Positions 24,974-38,908 of a stretch of DNA of 64,000 nucleotides are shown here, one piece after another. The position numbers were made by a program, and so were the translations under genes. Origin of the DNA: Enoplolaimus lenunculus (taxonomy: Eukaryota > Nematoda > Enoplea > Enoplida > Thoracostomopsidae); NCBI GenBank assembly GCA_030248215.1, contig JASANG010000289.1, forward strand, positions 186,001 through 250,000, given 5' to 3'. A model generated the notes under the pieces. It saw only the letters and a program-made list of their open reading frames with translations. It did not search any database and was not told the origin of the DNA. How positions within the stretch are numbered: position 1 is the first letter of the stretch; each line of letters starts with the position of its first letter.

Positions 24974-27900
24974 TTTAAAACAATGTTCGTATTCTGCGTG
25001 TATAATCTGAGTCTGCTTCGATCTGGACTGTGATTTGGCAATTTTCTAAATTTATCTGCCTGACAGAGACGCTGGTTTACTATTTGTGTTGCAAATATTT
25101 TTAAACTAAGATTCCTAGAATTCAGCCGTAAAGTTTGAATTGTTCTGTGTGGAACTTGTGTTTGCTTTGACGTTCACAGTTTAATGCTTGTTTTAACTCC
25201 GGACGAGTTTAAACAATGTCATGCCTCCTACGCTGGGCAGACTCGCGTCACCGGGCGCAAGACGTACAGTTTCTTACCATTCACAATTTACAATATTTTA
25301 ATTGGCTAATTTTGTGTTGCGGCAAACTCTGGCTTCGGCAAAACTTGTTGACCATTGGCAAAGGTCCTTTTCTTCTCGGTTTGAACCATTCCAGTTTAAG
25401 GTTTATTGTGCCGTACATCATAGTCAAGTGATTATGTATTATTAATACCAATACCTGGAAAATTTTTTCAAAAATTTCCTGACCACGGAAACAAATATGT
25501 GTGACGAAACCTGGGTAGTGGGCAATGCAATTTTGCACTGGTATACCGTCGTGTAAAGATAAAATTATTCGCCGCTAAAGCGCTGGCGACCTAAAACTTT
25601 TTACTTACTTACACATCAAGTTGGCAATGTTTTGTTTTGAGCGGAAATTTACTTTTGCATATCCGTAGTGTAAAACACAACAACTGATGGGGCGGGCTTA
25701 ACATTCGGTTCCGGCGCCTTGTGTCCCGCTCGTCGAGGCCTGTTTTCGACACTAGCTTAGGCAGGATTGAGTTCCGATGGGTATAACCTAGTGCAAAAGA
25801 ATTTTATTTACCTCGCAGATGCGGAAGATGTTTGAAAAGCTGAGTTTTCATGACTGTCTTGAGATTTCGGGAGCGGATATATCCCATCTGTCTCTCCCCT
25901 GGTGTATGCTATCATTGGTACGGCATTTAGATAATGGAAGGGTGTAGCATAAGCATGAGCTCTTGTAACTAATTTAGCACATATGAACTAGAAACCGTAG
26001 CAGAACACGTGAAAATATCACAGAGTTACAGACGCGGGTAAATCTTTTGCATAACGATCGTTTTGTGAAGGATGAGGGGCGCGAGCCCGTCTTAGGGTTT
26101 ACTGGTACATCAGACGGCAATTTACGTCAGGGGGTTCTATTTACTTTTGTACGTGATGCAGTACTGCAATTATTGTGCAATACTGCGCCACCCTGCGGCG
26201 GATCATGACTTACGACCGCCGTGGCACCTATTTGTTTTATGGTCCATGGAGGAATGCTGATAATAAAATAGCGGTCAAAAAGTATTGCTGCATTCAGAAT
26301 TTTAATTTTTTGAAACTCTCGTCATGGTCCGCTTAGGGTCAAACACGGTCCTTCAAACTGCGGTTCCTGCACTGGCTTCCATTACGATTATTCTCACGTA
26401 AACGGCGCCTGAGATTGTAGTGAAATTGTCAAAAAGACTTTATATCAACTCTAGTTGGGTTTCATTATTTCTCATTCATTTCAGTTGCATCTGTTTATTA
26501 TTTTATTCATAGAAACTCTAAAATCGATTCATATTGAGTCGATGTCTAATTATATTTATCTAAACAGTTGTGTTTGTATTTAATTAATATTATAACACAT
26601 ATATTTAGTGTTATTTGGTTGCGTATGTAAATGCTGAAAGTATCATCTCGTGGTTGTTTCAAACTGGACCGCGAGTACGAGTTGAGATTCAGTTGGCAAA
26701 CTGCTTTCCTTACGCTGAAACACAGGTACGTCCCGTTTTTTCATTGCGTATTCGCAATTGTATTCTTGATTTGGGTCAAAATTACTAAAACCTTTCACGT
26801 CAAGATAGCAATATTCACCCAATTGGAAGACCAATTTTGGTTCACTCGCTGGTGGGTGACGGACGACACTGTGCGGAGATGGTGCAATCTGTACTTTGAT
26901 TGGATGAAACGAAAATTTTTTGAAAAATGTATCTCGAATTCAGCGGCGCCGTAAATAAATTAATATTGGGGGCATAATGATACCTAAAATGGTCGAATGC
27001 TAAAGAGTGGCATGTGGATGGGACAGGCAAGATAGATGATCCAGTAACATTAGTATTCACTTTAATTATACGGTAAACGCGAAGCTTTTTTCGTTTTTCA
27101 TCAAAACTCGAAATGAAATCGTTTATGTCATTCACTTATATAATATCAACGATGCTCGTTATCAGCTGGTTAAATCGTTTTTGTGCCTGTGGATCTCAAC
27201 AGTGCCGGAGGCAGATATGGGTGGGTGCTCCCCCCAATCGACATGGTGGTGGCTTCCACCGTACAGGATGATCCATAATTTTTCGGTGTTTGATCTGAGG
27301 TTTTCCGAGCTTACGCTCGTGTTAAATAGCTGTGAAGACAAACTTTATGTGTTCTGTCCAGGGGAGACAGTACACCACACACCTCACTCTAGAAGTGTTT
27401 TTATTAACGTTCTTGAATATTTCATTTTGCGTTATATTTCTTGCGGAAAATTGTAGGCCAGTGAGTGCAGCGAGCAAAAAATTGCTAACATTTTAGCAAC
27501 CTGGTGGTTATTTTAAGGTCTTTGTAGCCTGTGAAGCCATTAAAAGAATCACGGCAAGGCAGAAGAATGTCAGAAACTCGCGGACTAAGCGAGCGAGAAG
27601 AGATGCGCATTTTAAAATTTCTGCTGTTTTTATTTCAACCGGTTCGGGAGGTGACCCTTTAAGGGCGGGCCTCCAAAGACATGTATGGGGGTGTCTGCTC
27701 CGGCTGTGGACCTCAAGTAAGTTTTTAACGTTGGAAGCCTTGAAAAAAGTCCGTTCCGCAGATGCAGTAATTGCTGGTTTGTTCAAATAAAGTTTAACCA
27801 GCCTGAAACTTCAAACTGGTGTGGCTCTGAAAGTTGCAGTTGCCTTCACTAAGACTCTGAATTTTACCCGCGCCTGAATACATTCGTTTAATTTCCCCTT

Positions 27901-28639
27901 AGGAGCAGATTGTTGAAAGAAATCATTAAGGATTCTTTTATCACATACTGGCGTTTATACTCTGGTTTCAATATTTTTACCCATACTCTATACCGGGTAG
28001 AGTTGTGTTGGTGGAACAGATATTCGACAGCAAATGGCGAGCTCTGGGCAATATGGGGGTCTTTGCCCTCATCTGAACATTCAGGGGGGGGGGGGTGGCA
28101 AATTAAAACTACGTATTTTAGTGGAATCGGAATCAATCAAGGTATCCTCCGCGCAGTTGAAGTTGAAAACTTTGATTGCTCCATCTGGCTAAATTTGATG
28201 CTATCAAAAATCAGACACCGAAAGCTCAAATTCAACTCATGTTGTATCTGCAACATGCACAATTGAGCAATAATGTAGTCCAGTAAGTCAATACATTGCT
28301 AATTTTGATAAACCATTTGCGTTTGGCGGGAATGGATAATACACTTCGCCATCCGTTTTGTGGTCTTGATCCAACTGTCTGGGGTGAAGATGATCCATTG
28401 GTCTCTAATTTCTAAATTTCAATTTGTTGAGCCCGAAACAAGCTTCTAGAATGTTCGTTCTCCGTCAGAGCTTTGACTTTTTAGAGGCGTCGTTGTTTTG
28501 TTATTTTTGGTCGGGTTTGGCTTTTTATTACAGTACACAGCGTTTACGTATCTTGGTTGTCTGCCGAAACTCTGTATACATATGCATACATAGGTTATGT
28601 TAGTATGTGTGTATTGAATGTATTTATACGTATAACAAT
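24974..28639. other. Intergenic region; no gene recognised
   Basis: No supported exon on either strand. A G homopolymer of about 13 bases occurs near 28083-28095. Otherwise ordinary AT-rich sequence. Confidence 0.4.
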
Positions 28640-28806
28640 CAGGCCTGTAGCCAGCTCACCTTGCTTGGTGGGGCTAAATAAATACTTTTCACGAGGAACA
28701 TTAAAGGGTTTTGAATAACTTACAAGCAAAGTTTCAAAATTTTCTGTGGGGCCCCAAAATTTTTCCAGGGGGCTCAGCACCCCACGGCCCCATCTTGAAT
28801 ACGGGC
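28640..28806 (-). mobile_element. Dispersed ~160-bp repeat, copy 3 (reverse orientation)
   Basis: CAGGCCTGTAGCCAGCTCAC then CTTGCTTGGTGGGG, AAATTTTTCCAGGGGGCTCAG and ATACGGGC are the reverse complement of the 17829 and 24041 copies. Confidence 0.65.
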
Positions 28807-31441
28807 ATGAATGCTTGTATATGTATAGATATCGTTGTTCACATTTGTTAGAGCATTTTCTTAATAAAGCGTTGGTGTGTCTTTGGGTTCGTTTGTCTTC
28901 AAGTGCCATCGAATGCCGAATGACCCCCCGCCCTGTCCGTGTGGTTCAGTCAAGTGGTCAGCGTAGCATTCCTGGGGGACATTGAAAATTAAAGGATAGG
29001 CTTTTGGTAATTTCACACGAATTACCAGCAGGGTACAAAAGTTGTTAGGACAGGGGTTCACCCGCCTTCAACCCTGACATCCCTGCTCGATATTTTATGG
29101 CTCGTTCGTTTTTTTCAAAGGCTTTACGACTTGAGATTTGAGGAAATTGGGAAATGTGTTTTCTGTGTTTTATTCATATATAATCTACTTGTCATTTCAA
29201 TATAGCTATATTATTTATATATTTATTTTTTATACGTAAACGTATGGTTTGTATATTTTTTGAATAACGGTACCGGTTCAGTGACGGCACACACCTTACA
29301 CAGTTGCGTGAAATGTTTTTTCGGGCCAATGATTTATAGGCGAGTGGTTGTGTTTGTGAACTCCTGAGAGTGCGCAATGATTTCATACAGTCCTCGAAGT
29401 TAGGAATCATTCTCTCAACGTTTGAATCCGACCCCGTCTTTTCGGTTTTCATTCCCACTCGTCTTAATTCTTGATTACATCTAAGGTTTGCGGCGACGGG
29501 TTGTTGTAGTTCTAAGCGGTTGATGATGAATTTGAGAGCACTTTGGCGCATGTCATAGGCGCAGGCAGGATTTTCAAAAAGTTACGTTCTATAATAATGA
29601 TGAAGGGTGGTAACAGTTCTCGTGTTATAAATTGAAATGGTATCTAAAAACCTTTTTACAAAAATCTTAAAGATGTAGTGGACCCCTTGCCTTGATTCAG
29701 CCCCGCCGGCTATGCCTTTGGCGTTTGTATACGTACTTTTCGCGATACTTAAGGTGAATGTGTAGGCCGAGTGTTAGACTTAAGTTGGCGAGGTCTGGTC
29801 AAAGGTTTCGACTTTTGATTCAGGGTTGTCATAGGTGGATGTTGTAAATCTGAGCGCAAATATAGGGGGTAACCAGACCCGCGGATACCTGTGCACGCGG
29901 GTCGGGTAAAAAATTTCTGCCGCGAGTGGTGGATAAAGATTTGTATCATGCGGGTAAAAAATTGACAGTTTTTGTCCGTGCCAAACTTTCAGAGTTAAGG
30001 TGCAACCCATCGGTATTAACTTAGCTAGTCAGTGAGCGCGGAAAAAGCAAAGTTCTGACATTTAGTTGGATTTTAAATGTTGTTTCTATTAAGCTTTCTT
30101 GTGTAAAATTCATTGGAGCTATAACGTAAAACTTCATTGCAAATCACCAGCGATCTTTAAAAACTGGTTTAATTTCAGACGCGGGTTTTTAGCTTGGGTA
30201 ATCTCGCGGGTAAAATAAATCTTGGTTGCCTGGTTAAAGCGAGGGTGGAGTAAAAAATTCTGACTCACATCTCACTCTGGGGTAACACGAAGCCAACGTT
30301 TTGATGTTAGGCGCAGGCAGAAGATTAACAGTGGAATGTAACTTTGAGCATGTGCGTCGCAATAATGGCATAAATCGTCATTTACGACAAAGTTTTTTGT
30401 TCTTTCCAGGATCGAGAACTCTATATCGTTGTAATACAATATAGAATAGAGTTGCCCCAAGGCCGGGGTTAAGTTAGAAAAAAACCGGTGGAATACACAC
30501 ACCCTTTGGACAGTTGTAAAAAACCCCGCCTAGGGCAGCTTGTTCAGGTTGTCCCAAAGAAGGGTGTATAATACTACAATGGTCTATTCAGTTTTGGGGG
30601 TAATCTCTGTTTTTGGGCCTGTGGTTCGAGTTTGCAAATTCGTAAACTAGACTGACGTGTTGTATTTACTTGAAATCGTTGTTAGAACAGTAGTGTAGGA
30701 AATAATCCCTATGTTGTGCATATGATGATCAGCTGTGTGTTACATGACCATTACGTGAGTGTCGTTGTTGCTGTTGAACTAATTTTTGCAATTATTGCTG
30801 CCTAAAGTGTGCGTAATTAATTTGATTGCGTGGTCGTCCTCTGATCTGCGACGATACTGCAATTTAGAAATTAAATTAATTTTAGGAATGAAGCATGACA
30901 ACCCCTAAACGTTACGACATTGGACTCCGGTGTTGTTTCCCACCATAAATTTTAGGTGAAAGGTTTAGGAAAAAGCTTAGCTATAGGCAACCGGTATTTT
31001 CTTAAGACTAAACCTTTGTGTGTGATGGCTGAGAGTGAAACCGAACAACTTCCAGCTAAGTCTTTAGGTATACGTGCCTATCCAATAAGTAGTTTGCCGC
31101 TAAGAGTTCAAATATGGCTACATCAGTGTGTTTTAGTATGTTTTTTATGTTTTTAGTCTTTATCGTTGAGCGTCGTGTGTTCTACGTGTTCAGCGCATGT
31201 ATTTGTATTTATTCATGTTGATTTTTGATTATTTAGCCGGTACGCGGCTGAGTTAAATGTCAAGCTTGCATTTTTAACACAGCGACGTAGTCCCATTATT
31301 TCATTTTGCGAGATGGTGTAAGTCCTGTTTATAGAAACCATTTCGTGTCGAACCAGCGTTGCAATTTTGAGCAGTCTGAAATGCATAATGTCATCATAAA
31401 GCCGGATACAGACGGCTGTTTTGTATTTGGATTCCAGAAAT

Positions 31442-31500
31442 TTTGGAAGGGATGCCCCTGTTTGGAAGGGATGCCCCTGTTTGGAAGGGATGCCCCTGTT
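31442..31500. repeat. 19-bp tandem repeat, three copies
   Basis: TTTGGAAGGGATGCCCCTG occurs three times head to tail with an exact 19-bp period (GGAAGG at 31445, 31464 and 31483). Too short to suggest a function. Confidence 0.85.
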
Positions 31501-32085
31501 CGCAAACCATATATTTTGATCAAAAAGCCGACGGCAGACGGACCACATGGAAATAAATGACTGCACAGTTTGTGTTGTTAATTGCTTTTTAGATTATAAT
31601 CGGTAGATTGAGAGTGGCTTTGTGTTTCGGTTGGTTGTATCCCACTTATTGACACATGGTGCCGGACGGTGACGGACGGCGCCGAACGTCAATAATAGCG
31701 TAACCCTTTGTGTTCACCATTGGCTTTATTTATGTCGTTACGTACTGGAATGAAAGATGATGGATAAATTTCAATCTCCTGCTGATACATTTGAGATCCA
31801 ACATTAAGAAATTTTAGGAGGCACACGACGCCATCATGAAATTGTCTATACTTAGGGTTAACGGCACGCGGCGGCGTCCGGCAGAGTAAAGTATAGTGCA
31901 ACTTATAGTTGTTATTATCAACTATGTATGACATATCGCTCATTTGTGTAATAATGAAATGTTTCCCAGTACTCGAGTATCTGTAAGCATTTCATTAACA
32001 GTTTGTCTATTACATTCATTGCATATGCTTTCCTGTAGCATTTTCGCTGTCCGGAGGCTTGGACTAGTAGTTTCAGAATGACTGT

Positions 32086-32150
32086 ATGGCTCCGTAGTGG
32101 TAGAGCGTTCACTTAAACGATCTGTCTCCTCTTCAGATTTCGGTCCTTAT
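32086..32150 (+). other. Weak tRNA-like stretch (possible SINE or tRNA relic)
   Basis: TGGCTCCGTAGTGGTAGAGCG resembles a tRNA D-arm/A box and GTTCACTTAAACG resembles an anticodon arm. The expected B box is only approximated by GATTTCGGTCC. No full cloverleaf was found, so at most a degenerate tRNA-derived sequence. Confidence 0.3.
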
Positions 32151-35100
32151 CCGTGTCCGGTTTTCCTGCTGCTCAAGAAACGTCTGAGGTTCGCGACCGA
32201 TTCTACATGGACTGACTGACAGAGTTACTAAACAATGGGGCATTTAAAAGCATTGGTTTGTAATCTTGGATCGAATTCAATTAATCGTTATTCTACGTTC
32301 TCAGTTTTAGATTTGTTGTTGCGTCGTTTCTTTTTGACTTTTCAGTTTCTGAAATTTTCAGTTGGACTTAGTCTTAGGCTCGCGTTTAAACTTTTCCGGG
32401 TCGTCTACAACTGTACGATGAAGGACTTTGTTTTCGGGCATGTTTGTTTTTGACTAAAAACCCAGTCAGTGTCTTATGTGAATACACGGGAATATCAGGC
32501 TATCGTGGCAAGCCACACCAGGCAGCTGTGTTGATGAAATTAAGCAACCGGACGCCTGCAGAAAAATGGTTTTAATTTTGTGCAGTTGTTGAGATATTTT
32601 GTCACGCGATGAAATTCAAGTTGCGTTGTCCACTTAAATATCGAAGTGTGCCTTTTGGGATTCTAAATGACCGACGAGCAATGTGGCTTGTGCTTCCTGT
32701 GTAGTGGAAATGGTCGGACACGCGGGCCAATGGGTTTTGGGTTACAAGCACGTCTATGGTACGGACGGACGCACCCAAAAATATACGTACAATCACGTAA
32801 CTGCTCGTATTCATTAAAATTTGCGTCAGATTCTTTTCTGTACCCCGTCTACAATTTGGGTGCGTTTTGAAACAAAAACACAAAAGCAACTGGCGTGAAA
32901 TTGCTGTTCACCATTGCGCTGAGCCTGAACGTTCATTTTATACAATAAATTTTGCAGTTTATTATATTTTCGTCGTTTCTGTTAATTCTTTTTGCTGAAC
33001 ATGTTTTCTGTTTGGTGAACCGTTTGTTGATTTTGACTTTATGTGTACCTGTATAACGGTATACACAGGGTAGTGTCTTCGGAGAGGCCAAGTACAGTAA
33101 TAGGATCGTCCGCCACTGTTAACATCTATTTACTATTGTATGACGGTGAATAATGGTGTTATTACGTGTTTTGAACCAGTGTTCTGTATGTAACAGCCAT
33201 TTGCCAGCTTCCTCTTAAAATCAGTACGTAATCATAGTCGTTCGTTTTAGTGCTAGAGCATCATACTTAGATTTCGGGTAGTAGGTATAAATCTACGGCA
33301 ATTCGGTGGTGACGATTTGTTTCCCAACACTGTCTTTAAGCTTATTAATCAAATCTAAGCATACTCGCAGGTATAATTCTAATGCCTAAGCTTAAATTTA
33401 AGGATAATGATTGGCGACGAATTATCGAGTCGATTAAATTTCGGATTATAACCGGTCTGGCGACGGATTGTCGTGATACTGGTCGGTAGGTCACTATATC
33501 AGTAACGTAACTGAAAAACAGGGTTCACAAGGCTTTTGTGTCTACAGCAAAACTGTTCGTCCATCAGGGACTACGGATCTGCGCGGTCTCATTCATGATT
33601 GTGTGCCTGTCTGCTCCTGTCGTACGTCACATCCGTAGTCCTTGGCTCCGCATTTGGCAGTAATGTCTTACGTTTTGTGTTTTTTTTTCGCTTTTTTGCA
33701 AGCTTTGTAGTTTTTTTCAATCAACAATTGGTTTAATTTAATTTATTATATTTTTTGCAAATTGTTTATTTTTTCTTGTGTTATATATTTATGGTTTATT
33801 TTGTTTTATTATTTTTTATTTCAGATAAAGCATTCACCAGCATAGTCGGATACTAAAAATACTGAAATATCTATGGCAAAACAGTAATTCAGGTGCCGTA
33901 TTATTATGGGCGATGTCGAGCATTTATTAATTATCAGGGAGTGAGTATAGGGTTTAAAGAAATTATGTACTGTGTGGTGTGTGTGACATCTTGTGATTTG
34001 AAAATTTACACAGAAGGAGGTTTTAATTTAAACTACAAAAAATTTGCTAAAAAATTCTAACCTCATTAATTACTAGTTTTAAGCTCACCACAAAGTTTAT
34101 TATTACCAACTGGTAATAGATGCTACACAACACGATACACTTGAAACTTGAGCACAGATCATAGTGTTTGGCTGAATAAATGTCATATGCGCGTCGATCG
34201 ATTGGTCGATGATTAAATTGAAAGTCAGATTGGAATCAAACATCAGTCTGGTGGGGGGAAATGTGTCTTATTTATTCGCTATTTTGCAAACCGGGTGGGT
34301 CCGAAAAACCAATTTGGTTTCGTTATGTTCCTGAAAATGTTTAAAATGGATGGATAATTTTAGAAACTTTTCATGGAAAAACGAAGCACACAAAAGTGAT
34401 TGAAAGCGGCTTGCTGTACAGCTAAGTCTAGTTATGTTGAATTTTCCACACCTGGCCAATGGTTTATCTGTTGTGGTCGAATATCTGATTTTGAATCGGT
34501 TTCTGTACAAAAGTTGTATATTTTCATTTACTATGGCATTTATGCACGCGATATTCTCAGTGTTGTATATTTTGCTTTAATAATTAGGTTATTCAATTGG
34601 AAGGGCGAAATGAAAATAAGACAGTAGTGGGTATACTAAACGCGGACTTGAGAGCGATTTTTTTCTAAAAGGCGTCAAACAAGAAGTTAGCAGGTAACCC
34701 GAAAACGGCAATATAACCATTGAAAAGTTGTCAAACGATAAGTCAGCGAACTTTTTACATTATATCAATGTTTTAAATGTCAGCGAATAAAGAAAATAAA
34801 ATTTTTTGCGGCTTTTGACACGTGTGAGCGATACGATCGCTGGATATATGTTGTTATCATGAAAGTCAATTGAATTGCGCAAATATCTGATTTTCCCGAA
34901 CATAACCGGAACTGAAATTTTCCAACGGAATTTGAGTTCATTTTATACATCGATATTCACTGACGTAAATGAACTGTGTTAAAATGGGGCGGAATGAGTG
35001 TCACTTGAGTTGTGCGCAAACTTTTACTGTGCCGTTGTCTTCTAAAATACAGTTGAACATTTTTTGCGGCGGTGATGACAGCTACAGTTTGCCGTTTATT

Positions 35101-36901
35101 ATCATTGTTGTTGTTAAGTGTTTGATAACATTTGCAATAATTGTTTCGTTGTAACAACAACAACAACTGCAAAAGTGTTCGCCACAGAGGCGTTGCTACC
35201 GCCAGGAATATATGCATTTCGGGAGACAACTGTCGTATGCTGGATATGGAATGAAATATTCTCTTTCTCTCTCTCTGGATCGTTCCGGAAATTTCTGTAA
35301 ACGAGATGTTTTAGACATTTTTATCAAAGTTTCATATATTCTTATTTAGAATGGTTTCTTTGCGAAATAATATGACAGTGGAAAGGAATTAAGTCTGCAA
35401 CTGGGTAACCACAGAAACGAGCCAATAATATTAAATTGTTTTGGGCGCTGTAGAAAATTGTTGGTCCAGCGGGTGGAATGAAATTGTCCTCCGTAGACGA
35501 AGTAGAGCAGCCCGTAGTTGCGAGACTGCTATGATCCCAGCCCACGCATCCGGCGGTTTTTAAAAAGTGTCTTGTTTCGAGTGTTTTAGAACCTACGACA
35601 ATTCGTCGTTAGACAACTTTCCTCCTAACAGTGGTTTAAAGCTCGTAATGCTGAATGACGAACTTTTGCGTCGATGAAATTTCGGATTACAAGTTGTCGA
35701 GCGATTAACTGTCATGATACCGCGTTACGTCACTGTATGGTTTTAGGGTTAATCTTATACGACGTCAATAATCAAAATAAATGTAACTGCGTTCGCCGCC
35801 CGCAAAATATTCTCGCGATTATTTTTAATACACATTTACGTATATACAATACGAATATGAGATCAGATCAAAGCACTTTACTATAATTTGTTCAAGCTCA
35901 TACGACATTATATGTAGTGCTTAACTCTTTGCATTACGGGTATTTATTTACATTTGCAATTAATACTGCACCCGACTCCACCTACGAACTTTATTCATTT
36001 TTAAATACTCTTGTTTTTCAAATTCGTTTCGAAATTTGTTACTTTCAACACAAATTTTGATTTCACAGCGTTTTCCATCCGCTTTTGATCACCGGCACCT
36101 GATGTTTCATAGCTGTAATGGGATGCCGGATCTGTATTGAACTCGTTGGTACGTTCTCTACAAAGTGGATCGGAAGGGGCCCACTCAGGCCTAGTTCTCC
36201 AAACGAAAATTTTGCATTAAAGGACCACAATTTTGCCAAAGGATGGGCTCAGGCCAACTGAAACATATTTAATGCTGTGAGACATTGTTGAACGTTATAT
36301 TCGGTGAATTTAAGAGGGCGTATAGTGTAACGTTAGCCAGCTGATACTAATTTCTTCGTATAGGCACCTGCCAGGTGTTCAGATCCTGATATTTTAGACA
36401 GGGGGTGCGATATATAATAGGGAACAAAGCTCGTGAGCGAATTGACCCAGAAGTCAAAAGCAATTTTATTGCAAACTTTTATAACATTTTGATTTTTATC
36501 CTTGTTCGGGGGTTTGGACCCGAAATCGGTAATTGAGCAATGTCTAAGATGCTTTGTAGGAGGAACATAGTTTGCTGTTCAAGGTTTAAATTGGTTCTGT
36601 TCGTGCTATGGTCAAACATTTTCTAGTCCGTTGTGGTGGTTTAATAATAAATAGTGTTGGAGGGCGGTGGTTATCCAGTCCCGAAATGATATTCCAGCTA
36701 TGCTGATTTTTGCATCTTCTGGATTGAATCATTTCTACGTAGCAACGATTGTTTGTGTGTCAGCCAGTTTAAGTTTATTTTACTTGCAATAACATATGAG
36801 CTTATTTGTCTCCATCCCCCTTTGTTTTTCATTCCTTTGAAGGATGTAGTCTTGTCATGATTAGTTATAATGGATTGATTTGTTTGTGTTTATCTTTTCA
36901 G

Positions 36902-38876
36902 CGAGAAGCGAAACGATGCATGTTGATTTAGCGTCAATTCTAATGGCAACAACTGCAAATTCAAGGCACAACAACAACAGCACAAATGCGATAGAAAATG
37001 CAACTGCAAACAGTGATGACAGTGTTGAGTCCCCAGGAATCGACGCAGGCGGGAGTGTTAAACTGGAAGACTCTGGGGGTGAAACTGAGGACACTTCACC
37101 GGACTGTGTTGATGATGAGACTGTCACAAGGTTGCAAACTCTATGTCAGTATCATTATCAACATTTTCTTGCCGTCAAAGACGCTGCGAATCCTAAAAGA
37201 GGTAATAATAATAATAACAATAATAATAGTGGTGGTGGTGGTGGTTGCGACCATAAATTACCCTTGGACCCGGTCAAGTCAACCTGTGATCGCAACGCCA
37301 ATAATTATTCAGCGAATGATGCTGAAATCAAAGACAGTCGTGCAGTAGAGCAATCACTCAGTTCTACGACAAATCCTGGGATTGGAGATCATCGTTCGAA
37401 TCCGGAATACGAAACATGGTCAAAGTTGCATCCGTTATTCTCTGCCGACAACGGCCCTGCTTGGTTATCAGCATCAGCGACAGACAACGTACCGCCTCGC
37501 AGTCCTGGTCGCCTGCCTTCATATGATTGTGACTTTGTTGATGCTAGCGTCTTTCAGCCAAGACTGTCACCGCCAACGGAGAAAAATGGCTCCAAATCGG
37601 TACAGATAAGATATTCAGGAACATGTCCTGGAGGAACAGACACGCGACCGTTGAATGGGCATCACCACTCGGTGGCGGAACATTATCATCTGTCAAAATG
37701 TCACCATAATGATCGTAATGGCACCAGTCGACATCATCATCATCGGCATCCGTTGAATCGAAACAGTCGCGGTGGATCACAACGGCCGCTACTTGAGCCG
37801 CTTTTGATGCCAAAATCTAGTCGGCGAAATCAAAAGAATTCTATTTGGAGCGGCGGCGATGATCGTTTGCAGTTTACTGATATTACAAACGTGCCGATCG
37901 CAAATGAATCTTGTCCGAATGCAGTCTCGACGTCGGGCACTTCAGACAGCCTGGGCGTTGCGTCGCCGATTTTGACTAGCGCGACAACAGACAACGATCG
38001 AATCAAAGCAGCAACCGCAACAGCAATGGCGACTGCGAGCGCAGCAGCATTGTATTGTTGCAGTTTAAGTCGACGAAACAAAACTTTCCCAATGCGATCG
38101 CAACGTGTTGAGCTGTTTCCACCATTGCCATCGGCGATGAAGATGACAACAGCGATGTACACCCAGGAAGACTCAACGACAGCCGACAGGTGCGATTCTG
38201 TTCGGGAAGACGGTAGCAACTGCGAACAGAGTTTTAGGGGTAGTGGTGTTGAGGCTAATGTTCAGACGACTGATATTAATGACTTCGAGATTGACCGCAG
38301 CGATGAGATACCCGACTGCGATCAACGTACATGTTTCGATCATTCGTCTACAACGACTGCAACAGACAAATCTAACGAGACGAAGTCGGCAGCTAATTTC
38401 GTAGCGGCAGCTAATCCTCTGGCACATGCGTCATACTCAGACACCCAAATACAACGGTTACGCACGATACTTGCGTTCAATTGTTGCAACATTGCACAAC
38501 AACAGTGGATTTTAGAACAGTTTCGACTACAACAGCAACAGAACGGTAAACAGACGCTGAGCGACCAACAATTCGATCAAATGCAAATAGAAGAACCCGA
38601 ACAGCAACAAAAACAGGAACAAAAAAACGAACAAGAACAGCAGCAAGGAAAACGACAACAAGAACAACCACAACATATAGAATCAACAAATCAAACCTTA
38701 CCACATGAGAGACTAAACGATAGCTCATGCCATATTGCACAACCTGTAGCATCTCCAAGTATGTCAGAGACTGCAAATGTTGCGGAAAAATCTGTTTCTG
38801 AAGTTGCTCCACCGACAGATCTACGAGAACTGGCACAACTGTTGCACCAGAAACATTATCAACAACAACAACAACG

Positions 38877-38908
<32 letters not shown>

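Larger units (their letters stand above)
28807..36901. other. Region upstream of the PPP1R3 coding exon; no gene recognised
   Basis: May contain 5' non-coding exons and introns of the PPP1R3 gene, because the coding exon is preceded by a splice acceptor at 36900-36901, but none could be identified. Contents seen: a 19-bp triplicate at 31442-31500, a weak tRNA-like stretch at 32086-32150 and T-rich low-complexity sequence at about 33670-33830. Confidence 0.45.
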
